DNA of 64,000 nucleotides, taken from Bacteroidia bacterium. Lineage in GTDB: Bacteria; Bacteroidota; Bacteroidia; J057. The stretch lies in contig JAWKNO010000003.1 in NCBI GenBank assembly GCA_041391665.1, forward strand, positions 806,001 through 870,000. The letters run 5' to 3'. A model generated the notes under the pieces. The model was given only the letters and a program-made list of their open reading frames with translations, made no database searches and had not been told where the DNA came from. Shown here in pieces: positions 35,522-44,800 of this stretch (position 1 is the stretch's first letter; the number at the start of each line of letters is the position of its first letter). The position numbers and the translations under genes are program-made.

Positions 35522-36454
35522 TTACCAGTCCTTTTTAGCCTTTTCCTGCTTTTTCTCTTTGTTGGAAACCGTAAATACCCGTGCGAGGTTAAATCCAAAG
35601 TATATATCTCCATTGGCCCAGTCTCCGGTGGTTTCTGCGACAAAGAGGTTTTCTGTCATCCCCCGGGAGTTGGTAAACATCAGCTGGAATACGTGTCCGC
35701 CGGTTTCGATATCAAAGCTCAGAGACAGGCTATTCTGGAAGTTATTGGCGGTGTAACGGTATCCGGGAATATCGAGGATATAAAAATACTCACAGTTGAT
35801 ACTCATGCTGGGCGTGATTTTCACCCTTCCCCCGGCGCCAACAGCGAAGACATCATTGTCTTCAGCGCGGGTAGCCACGAGGTTGCGGTGGATCATGGTA
35901 GGCATGACCTGAAAAGAGAGCGCCTCATTGAATTTTCGGGCGATCAGCAGTTGATGAGAGTAAGACAACCGGGAGCTGAAATAATTGACCCGGTCGGGAT
36001 CAGCCCAGTAAAGGGTGTTTGCCTGAATTCCGGAGACCCCCACAACAGAAAAAGGCATAACCCGTTTACCTGAGCTTTGTCTGAAGAACTTGACCTTGAC
36101 AAAGCTGTCATAGGTTTTGTTCACATTACTTCTCCCTACACCGACATTGAGCCAGCGTGTGATTCCGTATTCAAACCCCAGTCGCATATTGGCCTGGTCG
36201 AGTCCAAAAAATTGGTAGGCCCCATCGTTTATTCGTCCAAACCTATGGGAAATGATGAGTTGCAGCACTCCCGCAGCCGGCAATTCTATAGAATGCGCAT
36301 TGACAATACGCACCGATTTAAAGGTTGCAAAGGCATAATTGGTCGTTTCCTCCTCCATATCATTCAGCATATCCATCAGGTCATCCTGAGCAACTGATAA
36401 GGCAGGAAAGTATGCCATGAGCAGGCAGAAAAGAATATTCCGTAAGGTGGGCAT
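35522..36454 (-). CDS. DUF5777 family outer-membrane beta-barrel protein
   Basis: The 310-residue exported protein has the signal MPTLRNILFCLLMAYFPAL, then an acidic stretch (DDLMDMLNDMEEETTN) typical of the family, and a barrel with LIISHRFGRINDGAYQFFGL, ANMRLGFEYGITRWLNVGVG and SLSFDIETGGHVFQLMFTNS. Bacteroidota DUF5777 genes usually sit with YceI and cytochrome-domain lipoproteins, as here. It is the last gene of the minus-strand cluster 38706 to 35522. The tail KKQEKAKKDW is not barrel-like, so the final strand is LARVFTV. Confidence 0.85.
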   Translation of the reverse strand: MPTLRNILFCLLMAYFPALSVAQDDLMDMLNDMEEETTNYAFATFKSVRIVNAHSIELPAAGVLQLIISHRFGRINDGAYQFFGLDQANMRLGFEYGITRWLNVGVGRSNVNKTYDSFVKVKFFRQSSGKRVMPFSVVGVSGIQANTLYWADPDRVNYFSSRLSYSHQLLIARKFNEALSFQVMPTMIHRNLVATRAEDNDVFAVGAGGRVKITPSMSINCEYFYILDIPGYRYTANNFQNSLSLSFDIETGGHVFQLMFTNSRGMTENLFVAETTGDWANGDIYFGFNLARVFTVSNKEKKQEKAKKDW

Positions 36455-36488
36455 AAACGTTAGCGTTGGGGGTTATCAATACAAATTT

Positions 36489-37049
36489 TTAGTTCTCCTG
36501 ATTGTAGGGCTGATAGTTCATATCAACCGTCACCTCTATTTCCTGTGCGATATTATCTTTCACCACTCCGGGGATTTTGATATCGTAGTCAGCGACAGCT
36601 ACAGGAAATTTGGCAGAAGAAGATACCTTTCCATCTGCGACTACGATCAGCCCCTCTGTTGAGACTTCTTTAGTCACCCCGTGAATGGTAAGCGAGCCGT
36701 TTACTTTCGTTTTATATGAGCCATCCTTGGCGAAGTTAATTTCTTCGAGGTTGGCGATTTTCCCTTTAAAGGTAGCTTTGGGAAACTTAGCGGATTCGAC
36801 ATACTTTTCATTAAAATGCTCCTGCATCAGCGCCTTTTCAAACTGAAAACTTTTCATCAGTACAGCAAATACAATTTCGCCCGTACCCGCGTCGAGGATG
36901 CTGGTAACCTGATGGTTGTTGGCTTCAATGTCTTCCATTGCAGTATGAGAGAAAAACTTAATATGGCCAGTGCGGGTCATATATTTTTGGGCATGAAGCT
37001 GAAATATGGTAGTCAGCAAAACGATGGCAAAAACAAGCAGATTTTTCAT
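36489..37049 (-). CDS. YceI family lipid-binding protein
   Basis: The 186-residue periplasmic lipocalin-like protein has the signal MKNLLVFAIVLLTTIFQLHAQ and the family pattern GHIKFFSHTAMEDIEANNHQ, EHFNEKYVESAKFPKATFKG, VNGSLTIHGVTKEV and FPVAVADYDIKIP. YceI proteins bind long hydrophobic molecules such as isoprenoids; the expected partner is a quinone or a polyprenyl chain. It lies 42 bp after the small cytochrome gene and 34 bp before DUF5777, which suggests work with an electron-transfer or envelope system. Confidence 0.93.
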   Translation of the reverse strand: MKNLLVFAIVLLTTIFQLHAQKYMTRTGHIKFFSHTAMEDIEANNHQVTSILDAGTGEIVFAVLMKSFQFEKALMQEHFNEKYVESAKFPKATFKGKIANLEEINFAKDGSYKTKVNGSLTIHGVTKEVSTEGLIVVADGKVSSSAKFPVAVADYDIKIPGVVKDNIAQEIEVTVDMNYQPYNQEN

Positions 37050-37091
37050 AATGGTTTATTAAGAATATGGGTCAGTTTATAAATATGAGAC

Positions 37092-37478
37092 TTAATTATT
37101 AGAGGCCCCGGCATTTATCCAGGACTTGATTTTATCGAGGGTACAGGCAGAAAGTTTGGGTTCGCCATCAGGCATAGGGACATACCCCTGATCATGGTTT
37201 ATGGCACCCCAAAGTTTGCCGTTGTTGACCATTTTAAGAACATCATTATAAGTATCCAGTGCAATATTTCCACTTTTAGAAACAGCATCATGGCATACGT
37301 AACAGCGGTTTTGGAGCAGCGGCTGAACAATGGCCGAATAAGTTACATTCGTAGTATCACATGTATTCGTGCTGGCCGGGTACAGGTCCTCTTCATTGTC
37401 GTAATAGCAGCCTGTAAGTATTAGAGAAACAGCACCAAATACCATCAAATATTTCAGCAGTTGGGGGGTTCTGGACAT
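37092..37478 (-). CDS. Cytochrome-domain lipoprotein (single CxxCH)
   Basis: The 128-residue lipoprotein has a lipobox (LILTGC) after LKYLMVFGAVSLILTG. One heme c site, C-Y-V-C-H, occurs in LLQNRCYVCHDAVSKSG; the remaining segment (YNDVLKMVNNGKLWGAI, MPDGEPKLSACTLDKIKSWI) is a cytochrome-type helical unit with an expected Met ligand (MPDG). It is homologous to the C-terminal half of the neighbour 37500-38252, so the pair is a tandem duplication. Electron transfer at the periplasm is inferred. Confidence 0.85.
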   Translation of the reverse strand: MSRTPQLLKYLMVFGAVSLILTGCYYDNEEDLYPASTNTCDTTNVTYSAIVQPLLQNRCYVCHDAVSKSGNIALDTYNDVLKMVNNGKLWGAINHDQGYVPMPDGEPKLSACTLDKIKSWINAGASNN

Positions 37479-37499
37479 TGTTATTGTAGGTTTATCTGG

Positions 37500-38252
37500 T
37501 TAATTATTTTTAACGCCTGCATCAATCCAGGCTTTTACTTTAGCTATATCACAAGCGGGAAGTTTATTTCCGCCTCTTGGCATGGCAGCGAACCCCGTCT
37601 GGTGGTCAATGGAGCCAAAGAGCTTGCCATTATTTGCCATTGCTGCTACTCCGCTATGACTATCAAGGCTAATACTACCAGAAGGATCAGTACCCGAATG
37701 GCAGCCTGTGCAGTATTTTGCCATCAGGGGCTGTATCATTCCAGAATACGTGACGTTTGAAGTATCGCAAGCGCTGCTATCTGAGCAGGTCAGATCCTTT
37801 GCCCCCTGCAAAATCCACCTGGAAATAATCCCGATTTGCTCTTTAGACAAAGACGTATTAGGTAGAGGAGGCATAATATCCTCATTATCAGTTTCGGTGA
37901 TAGCTTTATACAAATCACTTTCCCCCAAATTGAAGGGCGAAATTTCCCCTGTTCGCATTACGGATTCGTAATTGGTGAGTATAACACCATCACTCGCAGA
38001 GGCAGCATCATGACACCCACTTTTTGCACAGTTGGAAATCAGTATCGGCAATACATCGCGCTCAAAATATACCGTATCTGGATCACAAAGGTGGATATTT
38101 TGGGTAGTTGTATCTATCGGATTGGTGACAGTATCGATGGGGTCTCCCGGCCCTCCACCAATCGGAAGAATCGGATCATGTACGCAGGACGACGCCCACA
38201 TTAGCGACAGCACAACAATTGTGAATAATGGGAAAAGTCTTATTCTAAACAT
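37500..38252 (-). CDS. Two-domain cytochrome-type lipoprotein (CX4CH and CxxCH)
   Basis: The start at 38252 (MFRIRLFPLFTIVVLSLMW, lipobox ASSC) gives a 250-residue lipoprotein. Domain one has ISNCAKSGCHDAASASD, with four residues between the cysteines, a rarer heme c spacing, and MPPLPNTSLS as the probable Met ligand. Domain two has MAKYCTGCHSGTDPSGS, a standard C-x-x-C-H, and MPRGGNKLPACD. Domain two and the neighbouring protein share the order CDTSNVTYSGMIQPLMA, NNGKLFGSI and KAWIDAGVKNN. The pair is 21 bp apart and co-transcribed. If both sites load heme this would be a diheme protein; the CX4CH loading is uncertain. Confidence 0.82.
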   Translation of the reverse strand: MFRIRLFPLFTIVVLSLMWASSCVHDPILPIGGGPGDPIDTVTNPIDTTTQNIHLCDPDTVYFERDVLPILISNCAKSGCHDAASASDGVILTNYESVMRTGEISPFNLGESDLYKAITETDNEDIMPPLPNTSLSKEQIGIISRWILQGAKDLTCSDSSACDTSNVTYSGMIQPLMAKYCTGCHSGTDPSGSISLDSHSGVAAMANNGKLFGSIDHQTGFAAMPRGGNKLPACDIAKVKAWIDAGVKNN

Positions 38253-38286
38253 GGTTTTCGGAATATTGCTCATCAAAATCAGAAAA

Positions 38287-38706
38287 TTACTTTAGCACAC
38301 ATCGGGTAAGATTGACATCGGTAAGGAACCCCGTGCATATCCCCCGAACAGTGATTTCTTCACCTGCGGAAAGATTCCTGAGGGCGGCGGCATCATCGCC
38401 AACAAAACCACAACTTACCCCAAACATCTCACCGGTAGCATTCAGAATTACGGTTACTCCTTCGGGGCTGTCAGATTTTTCACCGATCATTCCGTTCACT
38501 TCTACAATTTTGTTCAGAAATTTTTCATTGGCAGCTGCCTCATCACTGTTGAATGCAGTAAAAAGTTCATCTACGGTCAACGAATACGCCACTTCAGCAC
38601 CCGACACATCTTCGTGAGGTTTGTTAAACAGGTAGATTGCTGCACTAACGCCGATAAATCCGGCTAAAGCACCAACGATGAGAAAAATCTTAAAACTCCT
38701 GGACAT
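38287..38706 (-). CDS. OB-fold (tRNA_anti-like) membrane-anchored protein
   Basis: The 139-residue protein has an N-terminal membrane helix (FKIFLIVGALAGFIGVSAAIY) and a single OB-fold (LTVDELFTAFNSDEAAANEK, FLNKIVEVNGMIGEK, VTVILNATGEMFGVSCGF, EITVRGICTGFLTDVNL). Such tRNA_anti-like domains are common in Bacteroidota as exported proteins with no nucleic-acid role established. It is the first gene of the cluster with the two cytochrome-domain lipoproteins, YceI and DUF5777, and its upstream region (176 bp) is shared with the divergent RraA-like gene. Confidence 0.83.
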   Translation of the reverse strand: MSRSFKIFLIVGALAGFIGVSAAIYLFNKPHEDVSGAEVAYSLTVDELFTAFNSDEAAANEKFLNKIVEVNGMIGEKSDSPEGVTVILNATGEMFGVSCGFVGDDAAALRNLSAGEEITVRGICTGFLTDVNLTRCVLK

Positions 38707-38882
38707 AATTATTTTTTATTAAGTCAACAAATAAAGATGTTCTATGTTTTGAACGAAAAAAAACATTACTCAAACGGGATATATTTGGTTTAAATCCGGA
38801 AAAATTTCACCTTGTATTATAGTCAGCCTGTATATGCCGACTATACTTTCCTTTTCACTCTTTGTTATATAAATCATTAACT

Positions 38883-39848
38883 ATGCGTGGATTACTACTC
38901 GTGGCAATGCTCCTTGCCTTACTTTTTCCGGGCATTATGCCCGGTTTGCAGGCTCAAAACCTGTCTCTCAGCAAAGCGGATATGATCCGGTTGTCTCCTG
39001 AATGGAAAGGAGAACGATTTCCCGACGGTCGCCCCAAAGTTTCAGACGCTCTGCTGGCGCGAATGAAACTCGTCACACACGAAGAGGCCTGGGCCGTCAT
39101 GCGAAATGCCAACTACAAGTACCAGTATGATGACGGATGGCTGGTCATTCACCCCGACAGTATCTTAGTGGGAAGGGCTGTAACGGCTGTATTTATGCCC
39201 GGCAGGCCCGACGTGCACAGAGTTATCGACAGCATCGGGCATGCACAGGGCCGGATCAAAAGCCAGAACTCATGGCCCGTCGATCAACTCGTCAAAGGCG
39301 ATGTATATGTCGGCGACCAGTTTGGTATGCATGAAGACGGTCCCACCATCGGCGACAACCTGGGCAATGCCATCTACACCAATTCTGGCAACGGCATCGT
39401 GTACAACGGCGCGATCAGAGACATCGAAGGGCTAAAAGCCATCCCCGGCTTTACCGGATTCGTCAGAAGTTATCACCCCTCACATCACCTCAACAACCCC
39501 GACGCACCTGGGCAACTCAATACCACCCTGGTCGGAATCAATGTTCCTGTCAGGATCGGAAAAGTTATGGTCATGCCTGGCGACGTCGTGCTCGGCAAAG
39601 AAGGCGCGGTAACATTTATTCCGCCGCACCTCGTCGAAAAAGTAGTTACGACTTCCGAAATCGTGCGGCTGCGCGACATGTTTGGACACCAGCGACTGCG
39701 CGAGAAAAAATATACCGCAGGCCAGATTGACAACCGGTGGACAGATGATATCGAGCGGGACTTTTCCGCATGGCTCAACGATCATATCAACGAATTGCCC
39801 GTAGGCAAAGAACAAATTCAGGAATTCCTCAAAAACAGAACATGGTAA
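38883..39848 (+). CDS. Exported RraA-family protein (HMG/CHA aldolase-like)
   Basis: The ATG at 38883 (MRGLLLVAMLLALLFPGIM, cleaved near LQAQ) gives a signal peptide, unlike ordinary cytosolic RraA. The rest of about 295 residues has the RraA fold: VGRAVTAVFMPGRPDV, LVKGDVYVGDQFGMHEDGPTI-like segments, IGDNLGNAIYTNSGNGIVYN, GAIRDIEGLKAI and PGDVVLGKEGAVTFIP. RraA/HMG aldolases use a divalent metal held by conserved acidic residues near GDNLG...G and R-D; the arrangement G-A-I-R-D fits the family (Arg-Asp motif). The reaction would be retro-aldol cleavage of a 2-oxo acid; the substrate is unknown. It shares a one-base overlap (TAATG) with the enolase-superfamily gene. Confidence 0.85.
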   Translation: MRGLLLVAMLLALLFPGIMPGLQAQNLSLSKADMIRLSPEWKGERFPDGRPKVSDALLARMKLVTHEEAWAVMRNANYKYQYDDGWLVIHPDSILVGRAVTAVFMPGRPDVHRVIDSIGHAQGRIKSQNSWPVDQLVKGDVYVGDQFGMHEDGPTIGDNLGNAIYTNSGNGIVYNGAIRDIEGLKAIPGFTGFVRSYHPSHHLNNPDAPGQLNTTLVGINVPVRIGKVMVMPGDVVLGKEGAVTFIPPHLVEKVVTTSEIVRLRDMFGHQRLREKKYTAGQIDNRWTDDIERDFSAWLNDHINELPVGKEQIQEFLKNRTW

Positions 39849-41122
39849 TGAAAACTAACTCACAAAACCGAAGAAACTTTTTCAAAAAAGCCGCACTGGC
39901 AGGTGCGATGACTTTTCCCGGTCTTCAGATGCTGGCCGATGCCACAGACCGGACGCCCAAACCATCGGCCCCTTCCGACCTCAAAATCACGGATGTAAAG
40001 TGTGGTTATATCCGCGGAGGTCATAGTCTGTTTGTGAAAATCTATACCAACCAGGACATCTGGGGCGTAGGAGAAGGCGTTGACGCCACACCCGGCACCT
40101 ACCACCTCGTCAAAATGATGGCCGCCAGAATTAAAGGACAAAGTCCGCTCAATGTACACCGCCTTCACGAAGACATACGCCGTTCCGGCTTTTTTGAGGG
40201 AGCACAGTCAGGCATGTTTGTGGCCGTGCTTACAGCCATAGAGTCGGCTTTGTGGGATCTCACGGGAAAGGCGCTGGGTCTGCCCGTGTATCAGTTGTTG
40301 GGCGGGAAATTCCGGGATAAAATACGCGTGTATTGCGACACCGCATTGTATCAAAACCAGCTACCCAAGCCCGAAAAATTTGCAGAGAGTGCGCTGGAAG
40401 CAAAAAAGATGGGATTTACTGCCGTCAAGTTTGATCTGGACCAGCGAAACGACCCCAACAAATACGACCTGTACAACTGGACGGCCAGCCCTGGAGAAAT
40501 CCAGCGGATGTATGACCAGATGGCAGCAGCAAGGGAAGCTGTAGGGCCCAATATCGACATCTGCGCTGACATGCACGGGCGATACGACGCCATAACCGGC
40601 GAGATTGTCGCCAAACGGCTGGAGCCGCTCAATCTCATGTGGCTGGAGGAGCCGATTCCGGCAGAAAATGCCGAGGCATATCAGAAGATCACCCAGTCAA
40701 CCACTACCCCGATCTGTGCGGGAGAGAACCATTATCTGGCGCATGGATTCCGTCGGTTGCTGGAAATGGGTGCGGTGGACATCATCATGCCCGACCTGCA
40801 GAAAGCCGGCGGGCTGGGCGAAGGCCAGCGCATCGCCAATTTGGCCAATCTGTATTATGTACCTTTTGCCCCGCACATGGTGGCTTCATTTTTGGGCGCC
40901 ATGGCCTCTGCACATGTATGTGCATCTGTACCCAACTTTATGATATTGGAGTGGCAGATATATTTCCACAAAGACCCCATGTTTAAGGAAATCGTATCAT
41001 ACGACGGAGAACAGATTGTGGACGGGCATATCATTTTATCAGAAAAGCCCGGCATTGGCGTCGAAATCAACGAAGAAGCCATGCGGAAGTACGCACCTCC
41101 CGGCGTGCCGTTTTTTGAGTAG
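39848..41122 (+). CDS. Mandelate racemase/muconate lactonizing-type enolase-superfamily protein, Tat-exported
   Basis: I chose ATG 39848 because it overlaps the RraA-like stop as TAATG; 39842 is also possible. The N-terminus (NRRNFFKKAALAGAMTFP) has the twin-arginine pattern RRNFFKK, so folded export is expected. The N-terminal capping domain is followed by a TIM barrel with metal ligands: Asp in ICADMHGRY, Glu in WLEEPIP and Glu in CAGENHYL; a late His-Pro loop FAPHMVASF closes the active site. The family includes sugar-acid dehydratases (mannonate, galactonate). Coupling with an exported aldolase suggests a periplasmic pathway for an acid sugar or hydroxy acid. No transporter gene is adjacent. 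Confidence 0.88.
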   Translation: MKTNSQNRRNFFKKAALAGAMTFPGLQMLADATDRTPKPSAPSDLKITDVKCGYIRGGHSLFVKIYTNQDIWGVGEGVDATPGTYHLVKMMAARIKGQSPLNVHRLHEDIRRSGFFEGAQSGMFVAVLTAIESALWDLTGKALGLPVYQLLGGKFRDKIRVYCDTALYQNQLPKPEKFAESALEAKKMGFTAVKFDLDQRNDPNKYDLYNWTASPGEIQRMYDQMAAAREAVGPNIDICADMHGRYDAITGEIVAKRLEPLNLMWLEEPIPAENAEAYQKITQSTTTPICAGENHYLAHGFRRLLEMGAVDIIMPDLQKAGGLGEGQRIANLANLYYVPFAPHMVASFLGAMASAHVCASVPNFMILEWQIYFHKDPMFKEIVSYDGEQIVDGHIILSEKPGIGVEINEEAMRKYAPPGVPFFE

Positions 41123-41194
41123 GGGAAAAAGAGCTGTGATTTGTACCTAAAAATTGTAGGAAATCGTATCTTAGAGAAGAAATTTATTTTTACC

Positions 41195-41440
41195 ATGAGG
41201 TTAAGCATTGAAATAAGTTTTGACCAACTTCTCCAGTATATCAGACAACTTTCTTTTTCTGATAAAGAAAAGCTTGTCCTTGAAATACAGAAAGATATGG
41301 TTTTTAAAAAGAAGGAAGCTGCACCAACGGCTCTTCAAAAACTCCTTTTACAGGGGCCGACCTGGTCTGATAGTGAATACCAGCAGGTAATGAGAACCCG
41401 TGAACAGATCAATCAAGTTGGAAAAGATGATTCTGCTTGA
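41195..41440 (+). CDS. Antitoxin-like small protein upstream of truncated PIN toxin
   Basis: The start at 41195 (MRLSIEISFDQLLQYIRQL) gives 81 residues: an N-terminal amphipathic part (LSIEISFDQLLQYIRQLSFS) and a basic/charged C-terminus (TWSDSEYQQVMRTREQI). Antitoxins of this shape pair with PIN-domain VapC toxins in Bacteroidota and cyanobacteria. The stop overlaps the PIN start by 14 bases, the usual arrangement for toxin-antitoxin pairs. Antitoxin function is inferred from this context. Confidence 0.72.
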   Translation: MRLSIEISFDQLLQYIRQLSFSDKEKLVLEIQKDMVFKKKEAAPTALQKLLLQGPTWSDSEYQQVMRTREQINQVGKDDSA

Positions 41441-41696
41441 CACCTCTGTCCTGATTGAATACTTTCGAAAGCAGAGAAAAGATCTGACTTTCTTTTATAA
41501 TCTGGCTGGTCTGGACGAATCGATGGCGATTTCCAGTATCACAAAATATGAAATCCTGATCGGGAAAAAATCCGGTCAGGATTTATTTTGGAATTCATTA
41601 TTGGAAAGTCTAACGCTGCTTCCTTTTGGAGATAAAGAAGTTACAGAAGCGATTGACATTCAACATACCTTGCTTAAAAGCAATAGATTTTTTTGA
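41427..41696 (+). pseudogene. VapC-like PIN-domain toxin, truncated 3' end
   Basis: The start at 41427 (MILLDTSVLIEYFRKQRKD) has the PIN N-terminal Asp (LLDTSVLIE) and the second conserved acid at the helix ITKYEILIG. The frame stops after 89 residues (LLKSNRFF) where an intact VapC would continue with the third and fourth acidic residues (A-D-L-L-I-A pattern) and about 40 more residues. A run of seven T at the break suggests that a slip may have happened, but shifting frame by one gives only three extra codons (EYG) before a stop. The toxin is therefore probably inactive RNase; some truncated copies may still bind antitoxin. Confidence 0.78.
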
Positions 41697-41843
41697 GTAC
41701 GGGTAGCAGTAGGTTTTGATGTTTTACACCCTTTCTGACAAAAAAACTTCTGCTTTTTTAATATCGTCTTTTCTGTTATCTTTAATATGACAGAAAAGGC
41801 CTTTTTTTATTTACAAAATCGACCATCATTATCTCAATAATTG

Positions 41844-44800
41844 ATGATTATTGATAAGCAACCAATCATTCAAACCCGGTTAATAGGTAATAACTTCTTA
41901 CCGAGGTTGTTTCTATGGGCGAGCATTATCATTACATATTACACATTCCACCCCAGACTTTACGGTCAGATAGCTGAGATACCTTCTAACAAATATTATC
42001 CCTTCCATATTGATAGTTATAATATGGAAAATGGATTGGCTCAGCAAACTGGGTATAGCTTCATGCAGGATAGTTTAGGTTTTGTCTGGATAGGCTCAGA
42101 GTATGGGATTAGCCGCTTCGATGGGATCGATTTTGATGCGTTCAGACCCGCCGCCGATCATCCTGGCGGGATCCCCCCAGATGATATTTTTGCAATCGCC
42201 GAAGAAAGGAGCGGACATCTTTGGTTGGGTTTGAAGCAAGAAGGCCTTATCTTTTTCGATGCTATTCATGAAACAGTTCAATTATTTCAATATTCTGATA
42301 CGGATCCGCATACTTTGAGCCATAATGCTGTACGTTGTCTCCTAAAAACCACGCCAGGCATCTGGATCGGGACAGTGAATGGGCTCAACCTCATGGAACG
42401 GGTAGCTGGAAAGGTTCAATTTACCCGGTTTTTGCTGGATTTGGAGATACTGTGTCTGCTTCAATGGAATGAAAACACCTTGTTGGCTGGCACGAACCAC
42501 GGCTTATTTGAAATCAATCTGACTACTTTGGAGATGAAAAAGTGGAAGGAGTTTCCAAGGCAGGATCAAAAGGTGGCCGCACTATCGATCATGCCTGACC
42601 AGCGGATAGCATTGGGGATTCAGGGAGAAGGTATTTTCCAGCTTAACATGGAAACCCAGGCATGGACTGCCATCAAGGACTGCCATCGCCTTCATTTTCA
42701 GGCGCTTTCATATGGACTTGGAAACCGGTTGTGGGCGACAGGTGATTGGGGAATTGGCCATTGGAATCCCGAAAATGGACGCTGGCAAGAAATCGAAGGA
42801 TTATCCACTGAACGAGCCTATGCACTTTTTCATGACCGTTATGGAAACCTGTTTGCAGGCACCGATAACTTTGTGTATCGAATACGATTAGAGACAAAGG
42901 GCATTGTACACACGCCGCCAGAATATGTAAAACGGATAGCTTTGAGCCGCACATATCGCATGACAGCGCAAAACCGGATTTGGGTAGCTGCAGAAAAGGA
43001 AGTGATGGTTTTTGACAGTGTACACAGCAGGGAAAATATCAGCTACCAGGAATTTGAATTACCCGAAATCAAACAAATCCAGGGCGCATTTTCCCTCTGC
43101 GAAGAGCCAGATAAAGGACTATGGCTCGGTACGACACAACAAGGACTGGTGCTCTATGATGGAGAAAAAGTGAGGTTTTTTTTTGATCGGAGCTCAGCAG
43201 ACTCTGTTGTATCGAAATACAGGGTGGCTGATATACTGATCGATCAAACAAACCGATTCTGGCTTGGAAGTTGGGGAGGCGGACTGTTTCAGGTTGTACG
43301 AGATGGCAAAGGTGACCCGGAATCCCTGATTCGGTATACCCACAACCCGGCGGATTCTTTGTCTCTGCCTCACAATACAGTCCGTTGTATCATAGAAGAT
43401 GGTAAAGGCAGAATCTGGATAGGTACGGGAGGCGGCGGGCTTGCGAGATTTTATCCTGAGAAAGGAACCTTTAAGCGTTATTTACAAAAAAATCCCCATA
43501 CAGGCATGGAACAGGTCATCGAGGTGATCCACATCATAGAAGATCCCCGAGACCACTCGCTTTGGCTTGGAACCGATATAGGACTGGTACATATTGAGGT
43601 TGATTCGGACGAAAAGATTACCGTCTTCACCCAGAAAGACGGCCTCCCCGGAGACAATGTGGCAACGCTGACGATGGACCAGCATTACCGGCTGTGGTTG
43701 GGAATATATGGAGGGATATGTAGCTTCGATCCACTGAGTCGTCAGGTGCTTAGATATCCTGAGCTACCTGCAACCGAAATGTGCGGCCACGGCGCATATA
43801 CAGATCCGGAGGGGACGGTATATTTTGCTGCCATAGAGCATAATATGGGTTTTCATCCCGACAGCTTTCATATTGATATAAATCCGCCTGAAATTCGACT
43901 TACCCGATTGAGTATGTTGGGAGAGGAAGTAACGGTATCTCAAGCAAAAAAAGATGGTTCTTTTTTACTAAAAAAAGCTCTCCCCTATTTGTCTGAAATG
44001 CAATTTCCCTATAATCAGAAAATTATTCAGATTTCCTTTGCTGGTCTGGGAAAGGGTAATTTAATCAGCGTGAGATATGAGTATCAGTTAGAAGGCCTTG
44101 CTCCATCCTGGATACAACTGGATCCTGGTCAAAGAACTATTTCTCTAAATGGACTAGCCCCAGGAACCTATACGCTTCACCTGAGGGCAAGTAATGCCTA
44201 CGGTATTTGGGCAAAATCAACTTATGACTGGCCAATTACAATTCTCCCCCCCTGGTACAGAACCATTTGGGCTTATCTGGTTTACCTCTTACTGGCTTTG
44301 GCGATTGTATGGACGATTTATCAAACCTGGCGGGAGCGCGTACAGATGCGAAATCAACTCGAAAGAGAAAAATTTGAAAAAGATCAACTGGCAAAAGTCG
44401 ATCAGCTCAAATCCCGCTTCTTTTCCAATATCTCCCACGAGTTTCGCACACCCCTGACCCTGATTCTGGGGCCGGTGAAACAATTACTTGATCAGCCGGA
44501 AAGACCGGAAGAAGAACGAATTCTTTTGGCCATGATGCACCGAAATGGAAATCGTCTGCGCGACCTGATCAATCAGATACTGGATATCAACCAGCTCGAA
44601 TCTCACCAAATGCCACTCAAGACCGAAGCGGGAAACCTCCTTCAGCATTTCCGTTACCTCGCGGCAGCTTTTGAGTCATTAGCCTATCAAAAAAATCTAA
44701 ACTACCAGTATATCATCCCCGAACAAACACTACATTTTTTCTATGACCGGGATAAACTGGAAAAAATCGTCAACAATCTCTTGTCCAATGCCTTCAAATT

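Noticed and set aside
38780..38787. TATATTTG box between the divergent OB-fold and RraA-like genes, considered as a promoter -7 site
   Set aside because: The octamer fits TAnnTTTG, but the nearest TTTG upstream is about 28 bases away, too far for a normal -33/-7 pair.
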